NCBI RefSeq assembly: GCF_030252425.1 | Contig: NZ_CP126994.1 | Location: forward strand, 744,001 to 808,000 | Direction: 5' to 3' | Source of the DNA: Acidisoma sp. PAMC 29798 | GTDB lineage: Bacteria > Pseudomonadota > Alphaproteobacteria > Acetobacterales > Acetobacteraceae | Length of the DNA: 64,000 nucleotides | Part shown: positions 26,467 to 34,995 of the stretch, piece by piece | Layout of the letters: each line of letters starts with the position of its first letter | Position numbering within the stretch: the stretch's first letter is position 1 | Program-made: the position numbers and the translations under genes | Notes under the pieces: model-generated | The model's input: the letters and a program-made list of their open reading frames with translations, nothing else | Database searches by the model: none | Told to the model about the DNA's origin: nothing

Positions 26467-27539
26467 GCGCCGCCATGACACCACGCCGCAAGATGCCCGC
26501 CATTTCGGCCGGCTTCATCTCCGTCGTCATCGTCGGCATCGTGCTGCTGCTCGGCTTGCCCTATTTGACCGACACCTTTGGCCTGTTGCAGATGACGGTC
26601 TTCGCGGCCATGGCGATCTTCGCCCTCAGCCAAGGTTTCGTTTGGGGCTTCGGCGGCATTCTGTGCTTCGGCCAATCCGCCTTCCTCGGCCTCGGTGGCT
26701 ATGCCTATGCCGTCGCTGCCCTGAATATGGGCGACACGACTTGGCCGGTCATCCTGTCCGTCATCGTGCCGATGCTGTTCGCGGCGCTGCTCGGCTATTT
26801 CATGTTCTACGGTCGCATCAGCGACGCCTATATCGGCGTCATTACGCTGACCGTGACGATCATCCTGTTCAATCTGATCAACTCGACCTCGGGTGACATC
26901 TACCACATCGGGGCCGCGCCGCTCGGCGGCTTCAACGGCATCCCCTCTGTGCCGGCGCTGAACATCCCCGGCCATCCCGACGATCAGCTCGATCCGCAGG
27001 GGCTGTGGTATGCGGCGATGGGCGCGCTGATCCTGTGCTATGTCATCCTGCGCATGATCCTCGCCAGCCGGTTCGGCCGCGTGGTGGTGGCCATTCGCGA
27101 GAATGAAACGCGCGCCCAGTTGCTCGGTTACGATCCCCGTATGTTCAAGCTGCTGACCTTCGTCATCGGCGCCGGCGTCGCCGGACTCGCGGGCTGCGTC
27201 TATACCAACTGGGGCGCCTTCATCAGCCCGACCGTTTTCAACCTCACCATGTCCGCGCAGGTGATCATCTACGTGCTCATCGGCGGCCTCGGCACCTTGG
27301 TCGGGCCGATCCTCGGCGCGGTCGGCATCCAGTATCTGATCATCCTGGCCGGCGGCCAGCACGTCATCGATCCGAACCTGTTGCTCGGCGTCGTCCTCGT
27401 AGCCTTCGTGCTGCTGGTGCCGCAGGGTCTGGTGCCGGTCGTGCGGAACGTCTTTCTCCGCTTCCGCCCCATTCGGCGAGAGGTACCGGTGATGACGCCT
27501 GAACCGCCGCTTTCCGGCCATGCGGAGCCGGGGCAATGA
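26463..27539 (+). CDS. urtC: Branched-chain-type ABC permease (UrtC/LivM-like)
   Basis: A 358-residue LivM-type permease with multiple membrane segments. Segments such as FGGILCFGQSAFLGLGGYAY and IRENETRAQLLGYDPRMFKL are characteristic of the family. The start may be GTG 26463, overlapping the previous stop, or ATG 26475 (MTPRRKM); both are in frame. It overlaps the following ATPase gene by ATGA (27536-27539). Together with UrtB it forms the transmembrane pathway of the amide/urea-type importer. Confidence 0.87.
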   Translation: MSAAMTPRRKMPAISAGFISVVIVGIVLLLGLPYLTDTFGLLQMTVFAAMAIFALSQGFVWGFGGILCFGQSAFLGLGGYAYAVAALNMGDTTWPVILSVIVPMLFAALLGYFMFYGRISDAYIGVITLTVTIILFNLINSTSGDIYHIGAAPLGGFNGIPSVPALNIPGHPDDQLDPQGLWYAAMGALILCYVILRMILASRFGRVVVAIRENETRAQLLGYDPRMFKLLTFVIGAGVAGLAGCVYTNWGAFISPTVFNLTMSAQVIIYVLIGGLGTLVGPILGAVGIQYLIILAGGQHVIDPNLLLGVVLVAFVLLVPQGLVPVVRNVFLRFRPIRREVPVMTPEPPLSGHAEPGQ

Positions 27540-28255
27540 GCGTTCCTCTATTGGAGGCTCAGGGCGTCACCATGCGCTTTGGCGGTGTCGCCGCCGTGCA
27601 GGAGGTGAACTTCGTTCTGAAGGAAGTGGAGCTGCGCTGCCTGATCGGCCCCAATGGCGCCGGCAAAAGCACCTTCTTCAAGATCCTGACAGGCCAGCTG
27701 AAGCCCACGGAAGGCGTCATCCGCTTTCGCGGCAAGGACATCACCGGCATCAACCCGCATGAAATCGCGCGCCTCGGCGTCGGTATCAAGACGCAGGTGC
27801 CCAATGTCTTCAACGGCCTGACGGTGCGCGAAGGCATCGGCATCGCGGCCGGCCGGAAAAAGTCCATGCGGCGGGCCAACCAGATTGTGGAGGAGACGAT
27901 GGATCTTCTCCAGCTCACGCCGATTGCCGATCTGCTGGTGGGGCAGCTCGCCCACGGCCAGCGCCAATGGGTCGAGATCGCGACGGTGCTGGCTCAGGAA
28001 CCGGAACTGATCCTGCTCGATGAACCGGCAGCGGGCATGACGCATGAGGAGGTTTTGCGCACCTCCAAGCTGATCCAGATGATCAACCAGAAGCGGGCGC
28101 TGATCGTGGTCGAGCACGATATGCAGTTCATTCGCATGATCGCCAAGACGGTCACCGTCTTCAATCGCGGTCGCATTCTGATCGAGGATCAGGTGGACGC
28201 CGTGCTCGCCGATTCCCAGGTGCGGGACGTCTATCTTGGAAAGCAGGCCCACTAA
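27536..28255 (+). CDS. urtD: ABC transporter ATPase (UrtD/LivG-like)
   Basis: A 239-residue ATPase with Walker A LIGPNGAGKSTFFKI, a signature region reading LAHGQRQWVEIATVL (the AHGQRQ form typical of UrtD), and Walker B LILLDEPAAGMTHEE, followed by the switch histidine in VVEHDM. The alternate signature AHGQ in place of LSGGQ supports the UrtD group over generic LivG. It starts within the urtC stop codon and ends one base into the next gene. Confidence 0.88.
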   Translation: MSVPLLEAQGVTMRFGGVAAVQEVNFVLKEVELRCLIGPNGAGKSTFFKILTGQLKPTEGVIRFRGKDITGINPHEIARLGVGIKTQVPNVFNGLTVREGIGIAAGRKKSMRRANQIVEETMDLLQLTPIADLLVGQLAHGQRQWVEIATVLAQEPELILLDEPAAGMTHEEVLRTSKLIQMINQKRALIVVEHDMQFIRMIAKTVTVFNRGRILIEDQVDAVLADSQVRDVYLGKQAH

Positions 28256-28956
28256 TGCTCCAGGTCACCGATCTTCGCTCCGGCTATGGTCGCATTCCGA
28301 TCCTGGCCGGCATCACCCTCTCGGTCGCGGCGGGGGAGTTCGTCGGGATTCTTGGCCATAACGGCATGGGCAAATCGACGCTGCTGCGCACGCTGATGGG
28401 CTATTTGCCGGCAACCGGCGGGGATATTACCTTCGAGGGCCGCAGCCTGAAGGCGCTGTCACCCACGGCCCGTGCGCGCCTCGGCATCGGCTATGTGCCA
28501 CAGGGTCGTGAGATTTTCCCGAGCCTGAGCGTCTATGAAAACCTGCGCATGGGCTGCCTCCTTGCCAAGCAGGATGAGAAATCGACGATCCAGAGCATCC
28601 TTCAGGACTTTCCGAGGCTTGAGCGATTGCTGGAACGACCGGGCGGCGCGCTGTCGGGCGGTGAGCAGCAGCTTCTCGCCCTCGCGCGGTGCCTTTGCGG
28701 TGCGCCGAAGTTCATCTTGCTCGACGAGCCGACGGAAGGCATCCAGCCCTCGATCATCGAAGAAATGATTGAAACATTGCAGCGCCTCGGCCAGCAACGG
28801 TCGCTCACCATCTTGCTGGTGGAGCAGAATCTGAACTTCATCACCGCGCTGTCGCAGCGGGTGCTGATCCTTCAGAAGGGACTGATCATCCGCGAAGTGC
28901 CGCCCGATGTCGCGAAGGATCGCGTGATGATGGAAGAATATGTCGGCATGGTGTGA
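28255..28956 (+). CDS. urtE: ABC transporter ATPase (UrtE/LivF-like)
   Basis: A 233-residue second ATPase of the importer: Walker A ILGHNGMGKSTLLRTL, signature ALSGGEQQLLALARCL and Walker B FILLDEPTEGIQPSII. The NGMGK Walker loop and the EGIQPSII text are typical of UrtE/LivF. Its ATG overlaps the urtD stop by one base. It is the last gene of the five-gene unit; a convergent signalling gene ends seven bases further on. Confidence 0.88.
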   Translation: MLQVTDLRSGYGRIPILAGITLSVAAGEFVGILGHNGMGKSTLLRTLMGYLPATGGDITFEGRSLKALSPTARARLGIGYVPQGREIFPSLSVYENLRMGCLLAKQDEKSTIQSILQDFPRLERLLERPGGALSGGEQQLLALARCLCGAPKFILLDEPTEGIQPSIIEEMIETLQRLGQQRSLTILLVEQNLNFITALSQRVLILQKGLIIREVPPDVAKDRVMMEEYVGMV

Positions 28957-28963
28957 GGCGGCG

Positions 28964-31378
28964 TCAGGCACCTTTGGGTGGCGTGAACAGCGCAGCCTGC
29001 ATGCCGGCGATGGCATCCTCGGAAAAGCGGTCCATCGCCGCCGGGCGGCCGAGCAGGTAGCCCTGCACCAGATCGGCACCCTGCGTGCGGATGATCGCAA
29101 GCTGATCCTCGGTTTCCACGCCCTCGACTGTGACGGTAAGCCCGAGGTTGTGGCCGAGTGCGATGATGGCCTTGACGATCGTCGTGGCTTCTTCCCGGTG
29201 GCCGAGGTCTGGCACGAAGGATTGGTCGATCTTGATTTTGTCGAAACGAAACAAGCGCAGATAGCTGAGCGCCGAATAGCCGGTTCCGAAATCATCCAGC
29301 GCCAGGCGGATGCCCATGCTCCGCAGGCTCGACAGGATTGTCACGGCCCGCGCGGCGTCATCGATAAAGACACCTTCGGTGATTTCGATTTCAAGACGCG
29401 CAGGATCGAGACCGGTGCGGGCGAGGGCGGCGGCGACGATCGCCGGCACATCCGACGTGCGAAACTGAATCGGGGAGACGTTTACGGCAACACCGCGCGG
29501 CACTGGCCATGATGCCGCCGCAGCGCATGCCGCATCGATCGTCCAATGGCCAATTTGGCTGATCGCGCCGCTTTCCTCTGCAAGGGGGATAAAAGCACCC
29601 GGCGAAATCAGGCCACTTTGGGGATGTCGCCAGCGCAACAGAGCCTCGAAAGACGGCACATCGCCGGTGTGGCAATTCACCACGGGCTGATAGACGAGTT
29701 CTAATTCCCCGCGCTGGCTCGCATCCCGCAGTTCCTGCTGCAATTGCCGGCGTTCGAGCGTGGCGTCATTGGTGGACGCCTCAAAAAAGCGGACCGAGCC
29801 AAGGGCCGCGTCCTTGGCCTGATCCACGGCGGCGGCGGCGGCGCGGAGAAGCGCTTCCGCATCATCACCGTCACCCGGATACATGGCGACTCCGATCGAG
29901 GCGCCGATGGAGATATGCGCCCCGTCGAACAGAATGGGCCGGTCAAGCGTCCCCAGCAGCCGGTTTGCGAAGGTCGAAACCCTGCCGGGCATCTCTGCAT
30001 GGGTCAGAACGATCGCGAATTCGTCCCCGCCGATGCGGGCCAGCGTATCCGTGGCGCGCAAGGCCTGTTTCAGGCGCTGGCCGACCTCGATCAGCACGGC
30101 GTCACCGGCGGCATGACCGACCACGTCATTGATCGGTTTGAAGCGATCGAGATTGAGATGCAGAACGGCGACGCTGGTGGAATCCTGAACCGCAGCCTGC
30201 ATGGCGCGGCCCAATCGCTCCCGCAACAGGAACCGGCCCGGAAGGTCTGTCAGACGGTCATGATGGGCAAGGTGCTCGATCCGCGCTTCGTTCCGTTTGC
30301 GCTCGGACAGATCCCGCAAAGCGATTGCCGTCGCGCCAGCGCCCTGGAACTCGATTCTGCGGCTAGAGAACTCGACCGCGACCTGCTTTCCGGTCGCGGT
30401 CGTAATCGCCATCTCCTCCGGCCAATTCTCCTCGACATCATCCATTTGGTCCCGAAGCAGGACAGGCACGCTGTTTTTGGCAAAGAGCCGTTCGATCGGC
30501 ATGCCGACGATCTCTTGAACGGGCATGCCGAACAGGCGCGCGCCCGCGCTGTTCACTTCAAGAACGATGCCATGGCGCAGGATCATCATGACTTCATGGG
30601 CGAGATCGTTGAGCACACGCATGCGGGTGAATTCCTGCATCGTGCGTTCTGCGAGATGCCTTTCGACGAGCGTCGCCGCCAGGCTGATCGCGAGCAGGAC
30701 TGCGCTGACCGCCGCCACCGCAAGGGCAAGAATGCCAGAACCGAGCACATTGCCGCCGGTCGGCAGAGCCGGGCCCGGCACGACCCGAAGAGCGGCCATG
30801 CCGATGAAATGAAGCGTGAAGACCGACAGGCCGAGCCAAAACGAGACTTCGATCTGGCGCAGGAGCGTCCCGGCATGTCGGGCGCGCCCCAGCGCCAACA
30901 TTGCAAGAGCAAGGCCGCATGCGATGGAAAGGGCGACACCTTCGTGGGAAAAGGCAAGATGTCCCGGCAGCCGCATCGCGCTGACGCCGGTATAATGCAT
31001 GCCGGCGATGGCGAGGCCGAGGATCGCGCCGCCCAAGACGACGCCGACAAGCCGCAAGGCGATCAGCCGCCAGACCAGGAACGCGATCAGCACGCCCCCC
31101 ACGGCGATGGCGATCGAGGCAACCGTCGTCCTCACATCATAAGCGATGGGCATCTGCCGCATGAAGGCGAGCATGGCAATGAAGTGCAGCGTCCAGATGC
31201 TGCAGCCGAATACGGCGGCGGCGGCGATGAGCCAGCTGATGGCGGCCCGCGCCGGAAGGGCCTGCGCCCGCGTGATGAGCGTGACGGTGGAAAAGCTGCC
31301 GAGGCCGCAGATCAGCGCCGCCACAAGGACAAGTCGAAGGTCATGGTCCCGAATGATGCACGTGATACCTTGATACAT
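28964..31378 (-). CDS. MHYT-PAS-GGDEF-EAL cyclic-di-GMP signalling protein
   Basis: An 804-residue membrane protein. Residues 1-240 form an MHYT sensor with seven helices and repeated motifs LHFIAML, MHYTGVSAM and LHFIGMAAL, thought to bind copper and sense oxygen, CO or NO. A PAS domain (about 255-365) follows, then GGDEF (about 375-535) with an intact IGGDEFAIV site, and EAL (about 545-795) with FEALLRWRHP, DDFGTGYSALSYLR and VEGVETEDQ. Both cyclase and phosphodiesterase sites look complete, so the net activity cannot be predicted. Its position between the nitrogen importer and the CO dehydrogenase locus does not itself show a link. Confidence 0.9.
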   Translation of the reverse strand: MYQGITCIIRDHDLRLVLVAALICGLGSFSTVTLITRAQALPARAAISWLIAAAAVFGCSIWTLHFIAMLAFMRQMPIAYDVRTTVASIAIAVGGVLIAFLVWRLIALRLVGVVLGGAILGLAIAGMHYTGVSAMRLPGHLAFSHEGVALSIACGLALAMLALGRARHAGTLLRQIEVSFWLGLSVFTLHFIGMAALRVVPGPALPTGGNVLGSGILALAVAAVSAVLLAISLAATLVERHLAERTMQEFTRMRVLNDLAHEVMMILRHGIVLEVNSAGARLFGMPVQEIVGMPIERLFAKNSVPVLLRDQMDDVEENWPEEMAITTATGKQVAVEFSSRRIEFQGAGATAIALRDLSERKRNEARIEHLAHHDRLTDLPGRFLLRERLGRAMQAAVQDSTSVAVLHLNLDRFKPINDVVGHAAGDAVLIEVGQRLKQALRATDTLARIGGDEFAIVLTHAEMPGRVSTFANRLLGTLDRPILFDGAHISIGASIGVAMYPGDGDDAEALLRAAAAAVDQAKDAALGSVRFFEASTNDATLERRQLQQELRDASQRGELELVYQPVVNCHTGDVPSFEALLRWRHPQSGLISPGAFIPLAEESGAISQIGHWTIDAACAAAASWPVPRGVAVNVSPIQFRTSDVPAIVAAALARTGLDPARLEIEITEGVFIDDAARAVTILSSLRSMGIRLALDDFGTGYSALSYLRLFRFDKIKIDQSFVPDLGHREEATTIVKAIIALGHNLGLTVTVEGVETEDQLAIIRTQGADLVQGYLLGRPAAMDRFSEDAIAGMQAALFTPPKGA

Positions 31379-31679
31379 CTACGACTTCGGTCTGCAGGCG
31401 GGATTGGTCACAATTGGTTTAGGTCCTAGAGGTGCTGCTACATTAGGAGGAATTGCGCATTTGGATGCACAACCAAGACCATCGTAGAGGCGGCTTTCTT
31501 CCTAAGCGGTTATCGGCTCATGCACGGGTTCGGTTCAGGACCATGGGTCGCCCTGTCCGTGGTAAGATGACAGCCCAGGGTGGGGCTTGCGCATGGATTT
31601 TGTTGTGCGGTGTCAGTCTGCCGTCACAGCCTGCCATGCAGCTGCGCTTATACGCCCTCATTCACAAGGATAATCGGCA
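31379..31679. other. Intergenic region between divergent genes, no gene supported
   Basis: This 301-base gap separates the MHYT-GGDEF-EAL gene (start 31378, minus) from the SDR gene (start 31680, plus), so it should hold both promoters. An AGGAGG (31445-31450) precedes an open frame of 80-odd codons, but its translation is Arg-rich, has no domain character and runs into the SDR gene. No clear promoter, palindrome or terminator was recognised. Confidence 0.5.
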
Positions 31680-32381
31680 ATGGCGAGCTTCCCCTATCGC
31701 ACCGCACTGATCATTGGCGCGGGCGCCGGCATCAGCGCCTCTCTGGCGCGCGCTCTCACCGACGCCGGCCTCGGCGTCGGGCTCGCGGCCCGAGGCGTCG
31801 ATAAACTGGCGCCGCTGGCGGCCGAGACGGGTGCCCTGACCTTCGCCGCTGACGCAGCCGACCCCGCCTCGGTCGCAGCGCTATTCGCGGCAGCGGATGC
31901 CCAACTCGGCACGCCCGATCTCGTCATTTACAACGCCGGCGCGCGCGCGCCTGGCCCGATCGCTGATCTCGACCCCGAAACGGTCCGCCAGTCGCTCGCC
32001 GTGACCGCCTTCGGCGGGTTCCTGGCCGTGCAGCAAGCCGCGCGCCGCATGATCCCGCACCGGCATGGCGCCATCCTGCTGACAGGCGCGACCGCCAGCA
32101 CCAAGGGATTTGCACTCTCCTCCGCTTTCGCCATGGGTAAGTTCGCCTTGCGCGGGCTGGCGCAGAGCGCGGCCCGCGAACTCGGCCCGCAAGGTATTCA
32201 CGTCGCCCATTTCATCATCGACGGCGGAGTGCGGAGCGCCGCGCGGCCTGATCCTGAGGGACGGCCAGACAGCATGCTGTCTCCGGATAGCGTGGCCCAG
32301 ACCTATCTCGATGTGCTGCGCCAGCCGCGCGACGCCTGGTCGATGGAAGTGGAACTGCGGCCCTGGGTGGAGAAGTTCTGA
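31680..32381 (+). CDS. Short-chain dehydrogenase/reductase (SDR)
   Basis: A 233-residue classical-SDR-like protein. The N-terminal nucleotide motif is IIGAGAGISASLARAL (a variant of TGxxxGxG), NAG lies at about residue 84, and ILLTGATAST precedes the active-site helix. The usual YxxxK reads FAMGK, so the catalytic tyrosine is phenylalanine while lysine is kept; the same SxxFAxxK pattern with RELGPQGIHVAH is known from a subgroup of uncharacterised SDRs. AAGGA at 31666-31670 supports the start. A stem-loop repeat follows the stop. The substrate is unknown. Confidence 0.8.
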   Translation: MASFPYRTALIIGAGAGISASLARALTDAGLGVGLAARGVDKLAPLAAETGALTFAADAADPASVAALFAAADAQLGTPDLVIYNAGARAPGPIADLDPETVRQSLAVTAFGGFLAVQQAARRMIPHRHGAILLTGATASTKGFALSSAFAMGKFALRGLAQSAARELGPQGIHVAHFIIDGGVRSAARPDPEGRPDSMLSPDSVAQTYLDVLRQPRDAWSMEVELRPWVEKF

Positions 32382-32414
32382 GGTCCGCGCAAGTCTCGTT
32401 CGCGCTTACTCCCA

Positions 32415-32455
32415 CGTCATGCTCTGCCTGCGCAGAGCATGACGAAGAGACTTGG
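32415..32455. repeat. Intergenic stem-loop repeat, copy 1
   Basis: CGTCATGCTCTGC (32415-32427) and GCAGAGCATGACG (32432-32444) form a perfect 13-base stem with a 4-base loop, followed by AAGAGACTTGG. A related sequence with the same outer arm and the same following AA(G)AGACTTGG occurs at 42595-42634. Both copies lie between convergent genes. It may serve as a two-way terminator or be a REP-like dispersed repeat. Confidence 0.7.
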
Positions 32456-32483
32456 ATCACGGATCAACCTGATCGATCGAGCC

Positions 32484-33176
32484 CTAACGCACCCAGGTCA
32501 GCGTCGAGCCCCGCCGGACGGAGACGAGTTCGGCGAGGATCGACAGCGCGATCTCCGGCGCGGTGACGGCGGAAATCGGCAGGCCCACGGGCCCTTTGAT
32601 GCGCGCCAGGCTATCCGGCGCGTGGCCGAGTTCGGCCAGCCGGCCCAGCCGGGTCGCGTGCGACTTCCGCGAGCCCAGGGCGCCGATATAGAAGGCCGGC
32701 GACCGCAAGGCGCGATCCAGCGCAGGATCATCGAGCTTCGGATCATGCGTGAGCGCGATGACCGCGCTTCGGGCGTCCAGCGCCACCAGGTCCAACGCCT
32801 CGTCCGGCCAATCCTGCATCATGGCAATACCCGGAAAGCGCTCCTCCGTCGCGAGCGCCGGGCGTGGGTCGATGACGATGGTGGCGATGCCCAGAGGCTC
32901 GGCCAGACGCACCACCGCCTGGGCGATATGGACCGCGCCGATGATGAAAAGCCGCAGCGGTAGGTTATGGACATGCAGGAACCACTGCGTGCCACCAATC
33001 TCGACCGTCTCGTTGCGGTCGGTTTCGAGCGCCCGTGCCGCGACTTGATTGAGAGCGGCATCCGCGTCCGGCGAGGGCAGAATATGCTGCGCGCCATCTG
33101 GCAGGCGGGTCGCCAGCACCAAGGGCCGCTTGTCGGTTTCGGCCTGAAGCAAGGCCGCCCTGATCTCCGGCGTCAT
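32484..33176 (-). CDS. XdhC/CoxI family protein, Rossmann domain
   Basis: A 230-residue protein corresponding to the C-terminal Rossmann half of XdhC, the chaperone that sulfurates the molybdenum cofactor and inserts it into molybdenum hydroxylases. It contains LRLFIIGAVHIAQAVVRLAE, DPRPALATEERFP, HDPKLDDPAL and YIGALGSRKSHATRL, and the family ending SAVTAPEIALSILAELV. In full-length XdhC these follow a short N-terminal domain, which here is the preceding separate gene (4-base overlap at 33173-33176). It is the last gene of the cox cluster and probably matures CO dehydrogenase. Confidence 0.82.
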   Translation of the reverse strand: MTPEIRAALLQAETDKRPLVLATRLPDGAQHILPSPDADAALNQVAARALETDRNETVEIGGTQWFLHVHNLPLRLFIIGAVHIAQAVVRLAEPLGIATIVIDPRPALATEERFPGIAMMQDWPDEALDLVALDARSAVIALTHDPKLDDPALDRALRSPAFYIGALGSRKSHATRLGRLAELGHAPDSLARIKGPVGLPISAVTAPEIALSILAELVSVRRGSTLTWVR

Positions 33177-33496
33177 TCCACCTCTTCCACGAAGACCGTC
33201 AATCGACCGCCGCAGGCGAGACCGATTTCCCAGGCTTTCTCGTTCGACACGCCGTAGTCCAGCACTTGCGGGCGATGGTTGGTCAGTGTGGCGAGACCTG
33301 CTTCGGCCACCGCGCTTTCGACACAGCCACCGCTGACGGAGCCGATGATCCGGCCACTTTCGGCCACCGCCATCTGGCTGCCGACGGGCCGGGGCGAACT
33401 GCCCCAGGTGGCGATGACAGTGGCCAGGGCCACACGCTCCCCCTGATCGCGCCAGGCGCTGACCTGGCTGAGAATATCTTCCAATCCACCGCTCAT
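33173..33496 (-). CDS. XdhC/CoxI N-terminal domain protein
   Basis: A 107-residue protein equal to the XdhC_CoxI N-terminal domain: ALATVIATWGSSPRPVGSQMAV, here cited as ATVIATWGSSPRPVGSQM, then IIGSVSGGCVESAV and CGGRLTVFVEEV at the end. The conserved cysteine in SGGCVE is retained. It overlaps the following Rossmann-domain gene by ATGA, so the two halves of one XdhC are made as separate chains. Split XdhC pairs are known in other proteobacterial cox clusters, so this looks like a stable arrangement and not a frameshift. Confidence 0.82.
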   Translation of the reverse strand: MSGGLEDILSQVSAWRDQGERVALATVIATWGSSPRPVGSQMAVAESGRIIGSVSGGCVESAVAEAGLATLTNHRPQVLDYGVSNEKAWEIGLACGGRLTVFVEEVE

Positions 33497-33529
33497 GATG
33501 ATGTCCCCGTCTTCGCGTCCGTCTTCATC

Positions 33530-34381
33530 TTATTTAGGGCGGGCATCGGTCGGGGCCAAATGGCTTGCGGCCCGCTGCGTCGGGCGCCGACGTTCCCTCA
33601 CGATCTCCGCCAGGATCGACAGCGCGATCTCCTCAGCCGTGACCGCACCGAGATCGAGCCCCGCCGGCGCATGCAGCGCATCAAGCCACGGGGCCGCGCA
33701 GCCTTCCGCCTGGAGCGCCGCCTTCAGCACCGCGACCTTGCGCGCGGAGCCGACGAAGGCGGTGTAGCGCGCGCCAGTCGCGAAGGCGGCCTTCAAAGCC
33801 TCAGAATCGCCACGGCCCTGGGTCGCGACGACGATGAACTCATCGGTGGTCGCCCGCGCGCCTGTATAGCCATCCGCCAGCGCCTCTGCGGCGGCAAAGG
33901 CCGCGTGATCCGTCGCCGGTGCTTCGATCGCCACCTCAAATCCCATCAGCGGCGCCAGGGTGGCGAGCGCCATCGCAACCGGGGAGGCGCCGCAGATCCG
34001 CAGGCGCGGCAACGGCAACACCGGTTCCACGAAGACGTCCATGGTGCCCTTGCTGGCGCAGAAGTTGCGCGCGAACTGCACGCCGTTTCGCGTCTCACCG
34101 GCTTCGACCTGGCTTTCGCGCAGCTGCTCCTCCGGCTGGACGGAGACGAGGCGCGGCTGGCCATCGGCCAGGGCGTCCTTGGCGGCACGCAGCACCGCGC
34201 CACGCGCGCAGCCGCCGCCGATCCAACCCGCACCGACTGTGCCATCCGCCAGGATCACCGCCTTGGCGCCGGCCTTGACGGCGGTGGCCGAGACCGTTCG
34301 GACCACGGTCGCGAGGGCATAGGGTTCGTGACGCCGCTTCATCGCGGCAATGACATCCGCCATGTCGGCCAGGACCGTCAT
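33530..34381 (-). CDS. coxF: XdhC family protein (CoxF-like)
   Basis: A 283-residue XdhC-family protein with both domains in one chain. The N-terminal part has LATVVRTVSATAVKAGAKAV and GWIGGGCARGAVL with the conserved GGC; the C-terminal part carries RICGASPVAMALATLAP, a Rossmann entry, and the ending VTAEEIALSILAEIV. Together with the split XdhC pair downstream, the cluster encodes two XdhC systems, as the coxF and coxI genes of Oligotropha do. It overlaps the cytidylyltransferase gene by four bases. Probable role: molybdenum cofactor handling for CoxMSL. Confidence 0.75.
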   Translation of the reverse strand: MTVLADMADVIAAMKRRHEPYALATVVRTVSATAVKAGAKAVILADGTVGAGWIGGGCARGAVLRAAKDALADGQPRLVSVQPEEQLRESQVEAGETRNGVQFARNFCASKGTMDVFVEPVLPLPRLRICGASPVAMALATLAPLMGFEVAIEAPATDHAAFAAAEALADGYTGARATTDEFIVVATQGRGDSEALKAAFATGARYTAFVGSARKVAVLKAALQAEGCAAPWLDALHAPAGLDLGAVTAEEIALSILAEIVRERRRPTQRAASHLAPTDARPK

Positions 34382-34995
34382 GGGCGATCCGCCAGCGCGC
34401 GGGCTTGCAGCGCCGCGTACTCGTCCGGCGTGTCGCAGTCCCTGATAAACGCCTCATCGCCCAGCTCGATTTTCGCGACGAGATCGGGATGGCTGTCGAT
34501 CAGTCTGCGGCAGCCGACATTCAGGCCGCCGTTGGCAATTTCAGGAATGTGGTGGGCTGCGAACATCACCGGGTTGCCGCGTGCCCCGCCGCTGAAGGGC
34601 ACGAAGATCGACTTTCCCGCCTCCGCCGTCGTGTAGGCGTCGCGCAGAGCGCGAAGATGGGCCGGCGTCAGCAAGGGCTGGTCGCCGAGCACGACCATAA
34701 CGGCCTGGCAGAATTCGGTCAGGGCGCGGATACCGGTGATCACCGATCCCGGCTGGCCCTCGGCATAGGCCTCGTTATGGACGAAGCGCACCGGCAATCC
34801 CTCCAGCGCCGTGACCACATCCCCCGCCCGATAGCCTGTGACGACGACGACCTCCGCCGGTGGAATGCCGAGCACCGCGCGCACCACGCGCCGCACCATC
34901 GGTTCCCCACCGACATCGAGCAGCAGCTTGTGCCGCCCCTCCATGCGCGAGGAGAGGCCGGCGGCGAGGACCACGGCGGAAACGATCGGTGTCAC
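34378..34995 (-). CDS. mocA: MocA-type molybdenum cofactor cytidylyltransferase
   Basis: A 205-residue nucleotidyltransferase of the MobA/MocA group. The start VSAVVLAAGLSSRMEGRHKLLL is the nucleotide-binding motif (cited as VVLAAGLSSRMEGRHKLLL). VVLGDQPLLT carries the metal-binding aspartate, and GARGNPVMF and DCDTPDEY follow. MocA adds CMP to molybdopterin to give MCD, the cofactor form used by CO dehydrogenase and other molybdenum hydroxylases. It lies between coxE and the CoxF-like gene with 4-base overlaps on both sides, so the cofactor is probably finished by this operon. Confidence 0.85.
   Translation of the reverse strand: MTPIVSAVVLAAGLSSRMEGRHKLLLDVGGEPMVRRVVRAVLGIPPAEVVVVTGYRAGDVVTALEGLPVRFVHNEAYAEGQPGSVITGIRALTEFCQAVMVVLGDQPLLTPAHLRALRDAYTTAEAGKSIFVPFSGGARGNPVMFAAHHIPEIANGGLNVGCRRLIDSHPDLVAKIELGDEAFIRDCDTPDEYAALQARALADRP

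Noticed and set aside
26154-27536. 460-codon minus-strand frame over the urtB/urtC permeases
   Set aside because: Antisense of hydrophobic membrane protein codons gives a falsely charged Asp/His/Arg-rich frame; no motif.
29744-31429. 561-codon plus-strand frame opposite the GGDEF-EAL gene
   Set aside because: Antisense shadow; the opposite strand encodes intact GGDEF, EAL and MHYT motifs.
31453-31710. Open frame behind a perfect AGGAGG
   Set aside because: The spacing to its possible starts is poor (2 or 14 bases), the product is Arg-rich without domain character, and it runs out of frame into the SDR gene.
33173-33176. Possible frameshift in an XdhC gene
   Set aside because: The two halves meet with a normal ATGA overlap and a proper start, and split XdhC genes are known, so it is treated as two genes.
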